Origin: Trichoplax sp. H2 | Lineage: Eukaryota > Placozoa > Uniplacotomia > Trichoplacea | Direction of reading: 5' to 3' | Assembly: GCA_003344405.1 (NCBI GenBank) | Contig: NOWV01000124.1 | Location: 62,001 to 126,000 of the forward strand | DNA: 64,000 nt | In this document: one piece after another, positions 48,296 through 60,861 of the stretch | Layout: the number at the start of each line of letters is the position of its first letter | Position numbering within the stretch: position 1 is the stretch's first letter | Notes under the pieces: model-generated | Told to the model about the DNA's origin: nothing | Database searches by the model: none | What the model saw: the letters and a program-made list of their open reading frames with translations, nothing else | Made by a program: the position numbers and the translations under genes

Positions 48296-50341
48296 TACTT
48301 AAGAATTAAAAGTAATCAGAAAAACGAAATTTAGCTTAAAATTAAATTATTGTCTAGTTTTATCTATAGATGAAAATTAAATTTTAGTAAGTTTATCGAT
48401 GAGGGATTTCGTAATGTATGGCTGCCAATTATTTATCGCAATAGATTAGAGTTTATATAATTTATCATTGGTATCTATGCTATCATTAACGTAGAGACAC
48501 AAGATCTCACCATAAAATATTTCTTAATTAAGATTGATATAACTTCGTTGAAAATATAGCCCCAAATATAGCTAAGATTAAGATTGCAAGATTGCTCGAG
48601 AGTAGTTAAACTTGTTTGTTAAACTGTAAGATTTTGTAAGTTTCTATGTAGAGATAATTACGGTACGTATTGTAGCAATTCTACAGAGATGGTTATATCA
48701 AGATTTTGAAATATGTATAGCTTGCGCTAAATATGTTAGTACTACAGGATTTATATTATATAATAAACGTTTGCGACTAATTTTATGTTAATAATTTAGA
48801 TATTCTAATTGCAGCTATATTGTTCTTGGTAGTTGTAAAACAACCTAATTTATGTGATGAAGTGACAATCACAAGAAAATATATTTCTTATTTTATCATT
48901 ATTTTAAAGATAATTATCGTAAGAATATAACTTAGACTTAAAGCTATGGCAGAGAATAGTCTTCTTAATAGAGAAAAATGCGAAGGATTAGATATCTTGA
49001 TGTTGCTTTTAAATTGATGTGATTTAGTAATATATGATCAAAGTTTCTAATTGAACTATCTAATACGTTGTAACGATATCCGATTGAATTAGGTAACAAT
49101 GCTAAATGCCGATCAGAATCTGATAGTATTTTAAAGTTGCTAAACAATTGCTGTAGATATTTCCATTACAATTAACTTGTATTGCGAAATTTAGGATCCA
49201 ATGTTCTCTATAAATAACCATGATATTTTTATATAAATAGCAGACAACTTGATAATCAAAATGATTACATGTTAAGTGCTAAGCTTGTTTGGTTGAACAA
49301 TACTAATATATAAAGAGAATTCTAATGAATATTCATTTCAGCCTACTGTATAATTTATCCTGACTATCACTGTGTAATAATAAGATGGTTACCGTGCAAG
49401 ATGTTGTGAAGTAACATAAGAAGCATTAACCTTCCGATTATTTCAACTATCGAGATCTAACACGAAAGTCTGCATTATTTACGCTATAGCGATAGAACAC
49501 ATTGAGAAAGTAAGATTATCGGGTTGCAGTGCTTTATATATCATAATAAAATATGTAATAGTTAAGTGTGGCCCAAAAGAAGGCACTAAGCTTTATCTAG
49601 TAAATGGTAAAGTTATGAAGTATCCATTATTAATATGTAGATGTTAAGGAATAATTTTATTTTCAATTTTAATATTTAAAGCATGGATAAGATTTCTTTC
49701 CCGATGATATCATATTATAATAACGCAAAGTGAAAACAAGATTGTTAATAAAAGCTACTGAGCAATTATAACCAGAAGCCTGCTCTAGCTAATTTTACTT
49801 AAAGCAATTAAGTAATTTATTAAAACGACTCCAGTTCTCATTTTTGTGCAATAACTTAAGTACAATTAGATGATATTCCTCTGGTGGTTATAACTACCGC
49901 ATAGCTAACAATAATTAAAAGACAATTACAATATAATACTGTCACGGTGCCACTACACCGTGTATGATACAGTAGAAATTAAGTATTTGTGTCTTGATAG
50001 ATTTCTACCTATATAAGTTAGGTCGACTAAACTTTTATGATTTGACTTGTAACTACGAATATTGCTCGTTAGTAGATGATTTCTCAAGTCTTTTACGAGT
50101 ACATCGTGTTGTTCAAATTAATTGAAATAAAGTAAAAGTAGCTCGACGTTGTGAAGTTTATCTGTGTAATTACAGTCTAGAAGGGAAGTTATTACAACAT
50201 TATATCAATTGTACTGAGTAGCTTAAAATTAACATCAAAGTTTACCGATAAATCAACTAATTAAAACTAAATTTAATTCTATAGAGACCTAAACCTAGCA
50301 ACCAGAAGGATCTTTCATTAATAGGACCAACTTTTAATTAT
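48296..50341. other. 3' flank of the 50.3-kb GPCR gene
   Basis: Non-coding. An LTR-like start with a terminal inverted repeat, TGTCACGGTGCCACTACACC then GTG, lies at 49940, but no end or target duplication was found. Confidence 0.35.
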
Positions 50342-51295
50342 TCATCTTTCACCCCCGTGTGGATGTTTAAGTATTTTATGAAGCCTTTTTCGAATATTCC
50401 CATCAAATTTTAAATATAGGAAAGGATTAATAATGTTAATATTATTTGCCATGGATGCTGCAAGTATGCTCAGCACAAAGATGGCTGGACTAATCCCTTG
50501 TATCTGAGTTAAATTTTTTCCAGTTATACCCATTGCTAATAAAATAAGAAAGTAGGGAAATGTAGCTATTACATAACACGTAGAGATGCAGATTAGGGAT
50601 TTGGTTAGTTTCTGTTTATTTTGTAAATCACGTTGTAATCGTTGCTTTTGTAGGCTAGGTCGTATGTAATTTCGTTGAAATATTATAATTTGCCAATAAA
50701 CGATGAGAATAATCATCGACGGCAATATGTAGAAGACAAATGAAAAAGATACCAAGTACGCTGAAGTTGATAATGTCATATTAAGATAATCGCAAAAGAA
50801 TCGACCATAATAATCTCTTCCAGGTTGTAGAAGCCAAAAATTCGGTATGACTACAATTACGGCTATTATCCAAATGAGTAATTCGATGATAATGATTATC
50901 TGCCGTTTATATATTTTATAAAACATATTAAGAGGGTTAACGAGAGCAAAATATCGATCAATACCAATTAAGCATAAATTCATAATGGATATTCCGTAGG
51001 AAATATAAAAAACTGAAGCATGCAAATGGCATACTTTGACTGCATTATGTAACTGATTTATTTTACTATTTAAAAATAAATTAGTAGAGATAACGGAAGA
51101 AATACTCGATGCAACATCAGAAAGAATACAAATTATCATTAAATAATAAGTTGTTTTACGAAAAAATTTATCGGAGACAAAGACACACAACAGTAAAATG
51201 TTAGCTGCCACGCTAATAATGGATACAGTGTGGATAGCAATAGTAAAGTATGTATAGATCTGCACAACATTATTGGTCGTATTAGATGCAGACAT
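50342..51295 (-). CDS. Intact intronless class A GPCR, 317 aa (subgroup B, diverged)
   Basis: Full-length with glycosylation site N5, D60, C89-C168, DRY at 113-115, W142, P192, Y200, TFP at 245-247 and canonical NPFLY at 290-294. It is the most diverged intact member of subgroup B. The ICL2 start reads VNPL instead of VKPL, TM5 ends WQII rather than WRII, ICL3 has IRPSLQKQ instead of RPGQ, and the second extracellular loop is longer (GRDYYGRFFCDYLNMT). These changes fall on the G-protein-facing side and the ligand-facing loop, so both coupling and ligand could differ from its neighbours. Confidence 0.92.
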   Translation of the reverse strand: MSASNTTNNVVQIYTYFTIAIHTVSIISVAANILLLCVFVSDKFFRKTTYYLMIICILSDVASSISSVISTNLFLNSKINQLHNAVKVCHLHASVFYISYGISIMNLCLIGIDRYFALVNPLNMFYKIYKRQIIIIIELLIWIIAVIVVIPNFWLLQPGRDYYGRFFCDYLNMTLSTSAYLVSFSFVFYILPSMIILIVYWQIIIFQRNYIRPSLQKQRLQRDLQNKQKLTKSLICISTCYVIATFPYFLILLAMGITGKNLTQIQGISPAIFVLSILAASMANNINIINPFLYLKFDGNIRKRLHKILKHPHGGER

Positions 51296-52960
51296 GCTTA
51301 GGTGCTGTTCGATGAGGGCACTTACAGAGCTTTAGTTTTGATGATATATAACAATCAAAACTAAGGAGGACGTAAATACAGTCTCGATTAATCGGTAAAT
51401 TTTGAAAATTAGATCAGTTTTAAAATTTTTAAATATGTATGTAACAATTTCTATAAAGCATCTAGAAATTTTATTAATGGTCCATTAATCGATATTGGTT
51501 TTCGAAAAGTAGCTGATGTAAACTCTGCTCTTTGATTTGATGATACGCTAATTTATCCAAGCGATTGGTTTTTTAACAGATTTGTGTCTATTATGTTTCA
51601 TGTTTGAAAATTAAGCGCAAAGCCAGTTCTCCATTTAGTATATTATCGCATTACAACCTGTGTTTCGTTAACGCTCTTTATCTTACGATTTATTTTTTAT
51701 CATATATCGAATTAGTCTTCAACAAACTGTTGAATTACACGTTGATATAGTACACCAAAAGAAATTTATTCGCTAAGTGATCATTTTTAGGATTTATCTG
51801 CGCAATAAGGAATTAAAACCAATTAAGACTCATAATAATCAGAAGACTAGCTGAATATATGATATAAACTTGTGTTGCATACAGATCAGAAAGCAAATGT
51901 TGTAAGGATCTGCAATTAAATTAACATGCTAATTCTAAATCTCGAACGTAAACGACATTTCATCACCTCTAGTCTAGCCAATCATTATCAATTTAACTTA
52001 TTTGCTTTCGCGATAAAATACCTTCTTAAATGAAATTCAGGACTTAATTACCAAAGTACAGACTCAGCTGAGGAACAGCTTGGCATCAACAACCTATAAA
52101 TAACATACTCATCCTTTATTATCTCTAAAATAGGGATATATCGAGGTGAGCAAAGGAAAGTTAAACCAAAAATTTTAAAAAGTAAACGTAAGAAAATAAC
52201 CCTGCCTGGCAATATAACTATATTAATATTGTTTTATGTAGACAACGATAGTTTTTAACTGAATGAAATTGTTTTTAATTCGAACAACGAAACCAGTTTT
52301 ACGAATAATAACTGGTATACTAGCATACTTGTCACAAATTATAATTTTTATGATATAATAACCATATTAAATCGCTTCAACGGGGTTATATTTTCAAGAG
52401 AAAAAATCTCACCATTTACTATTGCTACATTACTACGTATTGATCCTACAAAACAGCCAAAAATTATTTATTGATAATTATAAATCACCAAGTTATAAAG
52501 CACAATTATGATAGTGAATGAACCAAGAATTGGCAAAATCAAATGAGGTCGCAGTGAATATTTATGCGGTATTCTTATCAATTAAAGTCAGTAGCGATGC
52601 TATTTTTAATCAATAACGATCTGTAATATTGGCATGGCAAATTAATTTAATGCTAAATACGGTAAGTAAGTAGCATATTAAAGTACATGTATACCTTGAA
52701 TTACAGACAACGACGAAAAGTTTTACAATGGTCTTTGAGTAAGAGCCAACTGCGATATAAGAATTAATGTTAAAAGTTCTGCTTAAAATAGCCTCAGGAA
52801 GCTAGAAAGCAGTATAGGAAGAACAATGAAATTCTGTTATCAGTTGATTTTATAAATAGAAATTTATTTCAAAGCTGATTACCTCTTAATACGTATTAAA
52901 TTCTATGCAAATTACCTTATACTATTCTCATCATTTGTATTGGTGGTGTATTCGTCAATG
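51296..52960. other. Upstream region of the 50.3-kb GPCR gene
   Basis: Presumed promoter and spacer; nothing recognised. Confidence 0.3.
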
Positions 52961-53070
52961 GTACAAATAAAAATTTTTACCTGCACACGTGTTCCAGCTG
53001 TCGCAATCTTAATTGCATTTAATAAGTGCATGCTACAAATAAAACGGGAATGCAGAATAATATACTAATT
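52961..53070. repeat. Dispersed non-coding block D, copy 1
   Basis: Matches 56955-57062: a TTTTTACC start, then CCAGCTGTCG, then AATGAGA/ACGGGAATG-type and AGAATAATATAC blocks in the same order. It shares the CAGCTGTCG core with block C and with the upstream regions at 20930 and 25041. Confidence 0.45.
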
Positions 53071-53356
53071 TACACCCAGATTTGACAGACGCGTAAATAA
53101 TATTTTCACTCAAAAATAGCCAGCCAAATTAATCATAGAAATAATCACTGGTGCGTACTACTTTCAGCTCAGCTTTCTATCATAATATCGATCATGATAG
53201 AAAACTTCAATCTAACACTAAAATATATAAACAAATCAACTGTTTGAGATGAAGCTTCTGTACCTAGATGAGAATCGTGTGCCTAGAGTGTACGAGTATT
53301 TCATTTCAGTCAGTGACTGTCAATTATTTAACTTTCTTTTTGCTCTATTAAATTTA

Positions 53357-54655
53357 TTATTCAATGGTTTTATTAAATCTTATAGGAATACTTCCATCAA
53401 ATTTCAAGTATAGAAATGGATTAATAACTGTTGTATTACTGATCATAGACGTTGCAAGTATGATCAGCACAAGTACCGTTAGACCATTAGTTTGCAATTA
53501 TTTCAGGTTTTTTCCTGTTTCACTCATCGCAAATATAAGTACAAAGTTGGGAAATGTCACAAATGTAAAACATGCTAAGATGTTGATCAAGAATTTGATT
53601 AATTTTTGTTTTCTTGCTATATCACGTTGAAACGATTGCATCCGTAGCCCAGGTGTTATATAATGGCGTTAGAAAATTATAATTTGTAAATAAAGGATGA
53701 CGATGACCGCCGATAGCAGATTATTGAAAACAACATGATTCTAAATAAACTGAAATTGATACTGTTCTGTTACATTAGGATAATTACATATCAGTTGATC
53801 AAAAGTGTCTTTTCAAGCTTGCATAAACACTAACTCAGGTATAGCCATAACTACTGATATTGACCAAATGAGTAGTTCGATAATTATGATAATCAACCAC
53901 TTAGACCTTTCATAAAACATATTAAAAGATTTAACGAACGCAAAATATCCGTCGATAATAGTTAAGCATAGGCTCATAAATGATACTCCATAAGATGTGT
54001 AAACAAATATTCCAAATATTCGATACGCAGTCAACAAACCTTTTGTCTGACTGATATTGCTGTCTAGGAGCAAATTAGTGAAAATACATGAAGAAATATT
54101 CGACAAGACTTTGGAAGTAATACAAACTAGCATTAAAATATTACGTTGTTTCACGAAATATTTATCTGATATAAAGATATATAGTTGTACATTATTGGCT
54201 ATCAAATCAATATTACATATAGAACTGATAGCAATAGAAAAGTAAAGGTAGACTTGAAAATCACTGGTCGCATAGGTGTCACAAACTTATGTTGCGAACT
54301 ACTACCCTAAACTAATAGATTACTTATGCCTTGTTCCACTACACCTGGAGATCTACTGTATGGTAGTTCTTTACTACTTTCGGTTACACAGGGATAAGAC
54401 TGTTCTAAAAGATTGGTATAGTTTTTATTGTAGCGGGTGCTAACGTGTCGCCATTATTAATATCTACTGTATATAGGCTCTACTAATTAATTTCAAATAC
54501 AATTATGCCTTTTGTCGTCTAGATTGCGCAATCTAGACATTAATATTCTCAATTTCAATTATCGCTTACCAATATGATTCATTAGCTAAATACTAGCAAA
54601 ATCTATTTAATTAGCAAGTACGGTGCTTTGCTACGTAACAATAGGATATTAGCAT
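53357..54655 (-). pseudogene. Class A GPCR pseudogene 4, hit by a solo LTR
   Basis: ATG at 54655 gives MLISY, after which a solo LTR (54277-54640) interrupts the gene. Beyond one copy of the 5-bp target duplication the same frame resumes with ATSDFQVYLYF and TM1. TM2-TM4 follow, but the TM3 cysteine is Tyr (TAYRIFG), DRY is DGY, and W4.50 is kept (LLIWSIS). Between about 53813 and 53640 frameshifts and stops occur. TM6-TM7 return to NPFLYLKFDGSIP and a TAA at 53357, with another stop near the third extracellular loop. Since several motifs are also decayed, the LTR need not be the first lesion. Confidence 0.88.
54277..54640. mobile_element. Solo LTR inside GPCR pseudogene 4, ATAGG duplication
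   Basis: 364 bp from TGTCACAAACTTATG to GCTACGTAACA, flanked by identical ATAGG at 54272-54276 and 54641-54645. The host reading frame is recovered exactly when the element and one ATAGG are skipped, which independently fixes both boundaries. Confidence 0.9.
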
Positions 54656-55150
54656 ATTGAAATATGGAGATGATAATGTTTCTTTTTTTTAATTTTGATC
54701 TCAATGCTATAATAGTTCTGAATTTAAGACCGAGGAGTGTCAACAAGCACTAGATGAGAATTGGTAGTTCAGTTAGTGTTTTGCAATTCAGAAAAATTAG
54801 CTATTTTCTTTATGCTATTATAAGCAGCTTTAGCATACGATTTGATGGGCGTGAGTATAATTTATAATAGTTCATAAAATATAATGATAATTATGACTTA
54901 GCGTTCGATATTAAATGTGAGCCTAACATTACCTGAAAGCAGAAATACTAGGATGTTTGAGTCTTAAAATTTTTGCTCAAGCTAATATTTTCGATTGTTA
55001 TATAGGTGCTGCATAAGTAGATACAATTAAAAAAATGGATACACAAATCGTACGAAATATAAATGAATTGATTAGCTACATATTATCAATACCGGCTGAA
55101 CTAGAATAATAATCAAATTAATTTTCTCAAATCAAATTGCGATATTAGTG
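54656..55150. other. Spacer, nothing recognised
   Basis: Upstream flank of GPCR pseudogene 4; no coding signal. Confidence 0.3.
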
Positions 55151-55737
55151 TGTCACGGTACGCCGTTACTAATTAAGTAACTGTTGATTAATGAATGCTT
55201 ATGAATAGATAAGATAAGGTTATGTGCTATGTTTAATGCGCTCGTAGCTGATAATAGGATGGTAGAAATGAGATAGAAATAGAAGTTGTTAGCAGTTAAT
55301 TTACTGTAGGTTTATAAGGTGTGTTAATCTCTAAAAATTGAGCCGTATATGGACGAAGGTTAAGCGTCTGAACACCTGATAGCTTGTAGCTATCTAAGTC
55401 TGAGAATATCGACATGCATATTTAGTAATGGTATTATACTAATTAATGTAATTTGTAAAGTATGAATTCTCACTCGTTAATATTGGAATTCACTGTAGAA
55501 ACCTATTTAAGCGCGTGCGTTTGTAGAATAAAGTTAGTAATTGCTCAAGAAACGGCAAGACTCATATCGTGAAGAATAGTGTAATAATTAGTCAGTTGTC
55601 TGTGGAGATCAGCCGAGAAATCGAGTTCTCAAATACTTCTCTCATAGGAACTGAAAGTGCTGGGAGAAATAGCCCAAGTTTTAAGTAACTACACTAGAGT
55701 TCTTTACTTCCCTTTGCCACAAGTGAGGGTTGTGACA
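55151..55737. mobile_element. Solo LTR, 587 bp
   Basis: TGTCACGGTACG to GGGTTGTGACA, flanked by TAGTG (55146-55150) and TGGTG (55738-55742), a 4/5 target duplication. It is inserted at the very start of repeat B copy 3. Confidence 0.7.
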
Positions 55738-55740
55738 TGG

Positions 55741-56212
55741 TGATATATACCGATCAAGAAATTCCAAATTTTAGAAAAATAAGGGCTTCATTGAATCTTA
55801 TACAAATATTAACTACTTACAGCTCTACTCTAGCCGAATACTATCATTAAAGACTTCTAGAACGAATTAACAGAATAATCTAAAGTTGTATGCTTTTATA
55901 ATTTTCGTAGCATTCGCAGCTACAATCCGCATGACAACCTTTTACCTTATTTTAAACATAGTTAAATTAAAAGTACAATGAATTAACTATATCCTAATAT
56001 ATGATTTACGGTTCTATTTTTACCTATAACCTTATTAGTAACTCAACACCTTACTGTATACAGCCATCTGAACTCTAGCATAGAGTCTATATCACTACAG
56101 TCTATAGTTATGGCTACCAAATATCTCTTAGGATAAATATAGAAGGTACGCTACCGTACATTATACTAAACATGGCTAACAGTCTACAATCACAATACTA
56201 AGTTATATTACA
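55741..56212 (+). repeat. LTR-like repeat family B, copy 3
   Basis: Best-preserved copy of the family, TGATATATACC to TATATTACA, highly similar to 6241-6665 with a segment (around 55970-56060) that is shorter or altered there. It includes the CTAAACATGGCTAACAG site that is interrupted by a family A LTR in copy 2. Confidence 0.65.
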
Positions 56213-56954
56213 ATTAGTTTTGCTGAATCTTCGAAAATTGCTATCATAAATAGTCACAAATTAGTTATCATAGTTATGATTTAATTAGGCAAATAGAATT
56301 AGCTCAAGTTAAGTGTTATATTGAACAGCTATATCTTATTTACAGCGCATGGTCTAATTTATTCTTGTAAAATGATAGAATGTTCGCCTGTAGATAGTAG
56401 TACGTACCACCAAAATTATTACGAAATTATCTCAACAAAATATCTAAATCTGGTTAAGTACAGAGTTTAAGCCACGTAAAGATGTTCTTAATATTTACAG
56501 TTAGCTTTCAGACTAATTTTAATTAACAGTAATAATCGATTACCTGTTTTAGCAACCGATATTATATCAACAAAATAATTATAATGGATCTTCTAAAACT
56601 ATAGACGCGTTAAAATTGTGATGTCACACAAAATATTTTTAGCATAATGTGGGGTAGATGATTATAAAATGAAGCACAGTATGGTATAAAATCATAAGTA
56701 TTTGGCTCTAATAATCTACATCTATGTCAGTAACTGATAGTAAATCATAATATTTGATTTAACACTAAACGACCAATCGCGGAAGTAAATAGTCACCGCG
56801 GCAGTGAAGCAATAGCCTGCAAAGGATGAATAATTATCAGCTGATCACGAAAATAGCGGCTCCGTTGAATAGGTAAATGTAATTAGTTAGCAAACAATGT
56901 TACTAAGATTATATTATTCCTATTATATATTTTTCGCATCCAAATCAAATATCA
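56213..56954. other. Spacer, nothing recognised
   Basis: AT-rich non-coding DNA. Confidence 0.3.
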
Positions 56955-57062
56955 ATAGATATTTACCCATGTACCAGCTGTCGTAACTACCATTATAGTA
57001 AAAAAGCGCTAAATGTAATAAAAATGAGAAAGTAGAATAAAATTTCAAAAAAATAAAAGCAG
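56955..57062. repeat. Dispersed non-coding block D, copy 2
   Basis: ATTTACCCATGTACCAGCTG followed by TCG and AATGAGAAAGTAGAATAAAA align with 52961-53070. Confidence 0.45.
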
Positions 57063-58037
57063 CTCGTAAGTTTTGCGTGATTTTCTTCTACATCTATTAG
57101 TTAAAAGGGTGATCATTCGATACGTTTTATCTTTCTAATAATAGAAGAAAACAATAATATTAATAATGAATAGTCTGATGGTTGGAAATAACCATAGGAA
57201 AATTTAACCGGTAAACTGTAATGCATAAACAGAGACCAAACATTTTAGAAAATTTCTAACTGGGTTATTTTCAAAGTATTAAGGCAGTTTTACTGGGCTA
57301 TTGGTGAATTTATTACTACATTCAAGGATTGACTATTTAGTTATAATTAAAATTTTTTGGTATTATTTCGAGTTTTACGTTTCCAGGTACATTAAGAAAG
57401 ACTATGTTATTGATGTGTACTGGTAAAGTATAACTACTATCGCAACATATATAAAAAGTTTCCACCCATTCTGAGAGATGGTAAAGGATGAGTTTCGCAT
57501 GACAATCTACATATCAGCATGCTGGCTCATATAGCACAGATAATTACATTAAGCACAATCATAACGTAAATCTATACGTTAGCTTTACTCCAAGAAAATT
57601 ACAGTAAACTGTTGCCATCACTTTTCTGTTAATAGAATACGAACTGGTCTACGATCTGATTTGCTCCGTTTAATATCATATATAGTGTAAGATGACTGCA
57701 ATTGTTTAGATTATTGTCAAGATTAACCTAAGTCAGTAAATTCCTATGACTAGAATAAGTTAGGAATTTTAATTTTGCTGAAGTTTAATGAAATTTATAG
57801 CTAGGTAATGGGAACTTAATATTAATTAAATTATATTATAAATGTTCTGAAAATACCTAGCCAATATTTATCAATTCATAAATATGTTCGTTGATAGTTC
57901 GTATCAAATGTAAGTATTCGTCGAATATACTTAATATGACTATCACTTAAAGAAATAATCTCATAAATCACAGTATCAAGTCCGATACTAAATTTACATA
58001 TAATAATGTACTATTTATATATTACTTAAAAACCGCC
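57063..58037. other. Spacer, nothing recognised
   Basis: Although a block D copy lies to the left, no receptor remnant was found here. Confidence 0.3.
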
Positions 58038-58607
58038 TGTCACAAACCAGCTTCGTGACGAAGATAACGTAAAACAAGTGTTTAAATCAATATAGTCTCC
58101 GGGATTCAGTATCCCTTAACTACCTCACAAGAATTTAGACGCTTTCGTTTCTACGTTAAAACAACTATATAACTCTTTTTTTATTCAACTATCTGCCGAG
58201 CTTAAATACCTTTCGTTAGCAGCTATCATGCATGAGTCATAACAGTTCAAGAAATTTAGCTCATATTGGATAGCCAAATTACTACAGACATTATTCATAA
58301 TTTTGGACATGTGCTGAACGATTCTAGATAATTAGACTACAGTATGTCCACACACAGAATTATCTATATTGTATCGTCTATAATTGAATTTCTTCAGGAT
58401 ATTCATCACAAGCGTTACAAGACATAACACTATATTCAATTAATATTAGTTACCTTAAGAGAAGTCTTACTACAATACAGCATAATTTACTGTAACAAAA
58501 TAATAACTACCGTAGTTCTTACCGTAAGTCATTATTAATTATCGCCATATATAATGTTAAACACTAAATTTAGTCATTTACTCTTCACAGTAGTTCGTCC
58601 CGTGACA
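58038..58607. mobile_element. Solo LTR with perfect CCGCC target duplication
   Basis: 570 bp, TGTCACAAACCAGC to GTCCCGTGACA, flanked by CCGCC at 58033-58037 and 58608-58612. The left end (TGTCACAAACCAGCTTCGTG then ACGAAGATAACGTAA) is the reverse complement of the right end of family A (TTACGTTATCTTGTTGCAAAG...), so this is a related LTR in minus orientation. Confidence 0.85.
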
Positions 58608-59384
58608 CCGCCTTAATCATGTTCATGAATTTATACACTAGTGTTGCTAGCTAATTATTTGTTAACTTCTTACACTGACTATATAATATATATATTCACT
58701 GAGAGATATGTTTTTACGGTTGGTATAGCAGGTTTACCTATTTCTTCTCAGAATAAATTGTGGAAGATCTCAGAAAATTAAAAATAAGCGTAAAAGCGAA
58801 GGTTTTCAAACTTAAACTTATAATTTCACATTAATTTTACAATCATGAAATAAACAAACAATTCATTAAGATAGTACATAGCTCATAGCTGAAAGCAACA
58901 TCAATGTACTGAAATTAATGCCTATAAATCAATATTTATAGCGTAAAAAAGAAAGACTACTGGTACGGGTTTACATTAGGTTTATTAGCCTCGACAGTTT
59001 TCTACCTGCTTTCCTCTAACTGAAATACTGGCTCTTATCAATTTAGGAATGAAATCTCAACGTACACTGTTAGCTAAGTAAACACCAATTAATTATTATC
59101 ACTTACATATTATTTCAAAAATTCGTAGTTGTCTATTAAATATCCATGAAATCCTAAGTAAAGGTATTATCAATCAATACTAAGCAGTATTATTTATCAA
59201 AATCGGACGAGAAATTTTTCAGACAATGCCATTTCGTAATAGTCATATATTAATGTGTCGGAATAATCTTATGAAAATTAATATACTACTACGAGCTAAA
59301 TGTAAAATATTCTAGTATTGTTATTGCTACGAGTATATTCGTGCAAATAATTCTAACTAATAACGATTTTCTACCGTTTATACA
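58608..59384. other. Spacer, nothing recognised
   Basis: A short TATATATA run near 58680; no other signal. Confidence 0.3.
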
Positions 59385-59625
59385 AGCGTTAAGAACATAA
59401 GAAGGTTTAATTAAAGCATAATAGCGATCGATGCTATTAGTATTTATTCCTCAAGGGTATTCGACTTGAAGTATAGATAGAATCGCACCCACGATATGCT
59501 GCTAACAAAAAATAAGGCAAATTTGTTTTTACACTGTTGCTATTCCAATTTTTACTGGCGCAAATACGTTTGATATACTATCGGAAGTGAAACAAAATAA
59601 CATTGAAGAATCTATTATTAGGCAA
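59385..59625 (-). pseudogene. Class A GPCR relic (TM2-TM3 only)
   Basis: Reading right to left: MLFCFTSDSISNVFAPVKIG (TM2 with the D2.50 region LSD/TSD), a stop-ridden stretch, then SIDRYYALIKPSYVLN with an intact DRY. TM1 and TM4-TM7 are not detectable and part of TM3 is deleted. The TM2 wording (SDSISN) fits subgroup A (14.2 and 60.9 kb). Confidence 0.7.
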
Positions 59626-59640
59626 ATTTCAGTTAGCAGT

Positions 59641-60861
59641 AAATACCTAGAAATGATATATTGGTAAATAACCAAATAAACAGACGTTTATCAATCAACT
59701 GTTACATGAATTCTGTCAAAGGCGTTCAATAACGGTTGATTAATTAATAATCACCTAGATAGATTATGATTATAACTTCTGCTATAATATGACTTGCATT
59801 AGCTCATTTTTATAGATCCTATGTATGGCAAAAGCATTTGCATTATCTATGCTTTAAGATAATCCAAATTACAGATAATTACGAATTACTAATGTAGCCA
59901 GCAATGCCAGCTACACTTAAATTTGATAAAAGTGTAGCTTAATTGCTGCTTTATGCAATTATACCTACAGTTGCATTCTCAAAAGGTGCTATAAATCAAT
60001 ATAGAACGTTACATTTATGCAATAAGTAATAGAATAAATCTAAACTACCTTTCATGTTGCCGTCGCTAGTGATTGTATTGTGATAGATGGGAAGGTAAAA
60101 AGATGCTTTATTCGATCATTTTGTACAATGTCGCGGTATAAGCTTGCTTTCTGCCCCCCCCCCCTATATACTCTACTTTCAATATACGACATTATGAAAA
60201 TGAAATTTTCTATATCGTTAGCCTACGTAGCGTTTCCTATATTGTAAAAATAAGTATATAAGGTTCATCTCATAAAATTTCGATGAGCTCCTAGCATCAT
60301 TTAAGGGTAGAGTAATAGGAACTGCAATCCGCTAAAAATTTCTAAAATGTTATTGACAAAGGACTATTGCTACCATTAAACACCTTTATTATTGCATATT
60401 ATGACTGAGATTTGTATACGTATCGTATCATAGCAATATTCATAATTCCTTCATATCATTTTTACTTAGAGAATAAATTTTCTTTAAAATAATGCAATCA
60501 GTCATATTGCTCACTAGCAACTTCAATATATCCCTAGATAATTGCTACAACTCGGTTAAAATAAGCAGCCAAAATGACGATATGTAGTAGACTATGCAAC
60601 ATTTTGTTAATGTTTTCTTGAAATGGCAACTTAGTACAGTAATTTGAAACACAAACTTTGTCCCGACCAATATATCATTATATATTACGTAATATTTCCG
60701 AATAAATGATAGAATAGCGAATACTTCTGAAAGGCTAGCAAAGTTTTTATACTTGCATGATCTATGAGAATAGAGTGAAATTGCCGCAAGTACATCAATT
60801 CAGATAGAAAAAATTAAAAAACTGTACATACATTGAATTAATGCTGCATTGTAATTTTTTT
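59641..60861. other. 3' flank of the 60.9-kb GPCR gene
   Basis: Non-coding. A run of 11 C (60154-60164) stands out in this AT-rich sequence. An imperfect inverted repeat around AGCCAGCAATGCCAGCT lies near 59897. Confidence 0.4.

Noticed and set aside
60154-60164. Run of 11 C as a possible regulatory or G-quadruplex element
   Set aside because: A single homopolymer run without further G/C tracts; could also be a sequencing-length artefact.
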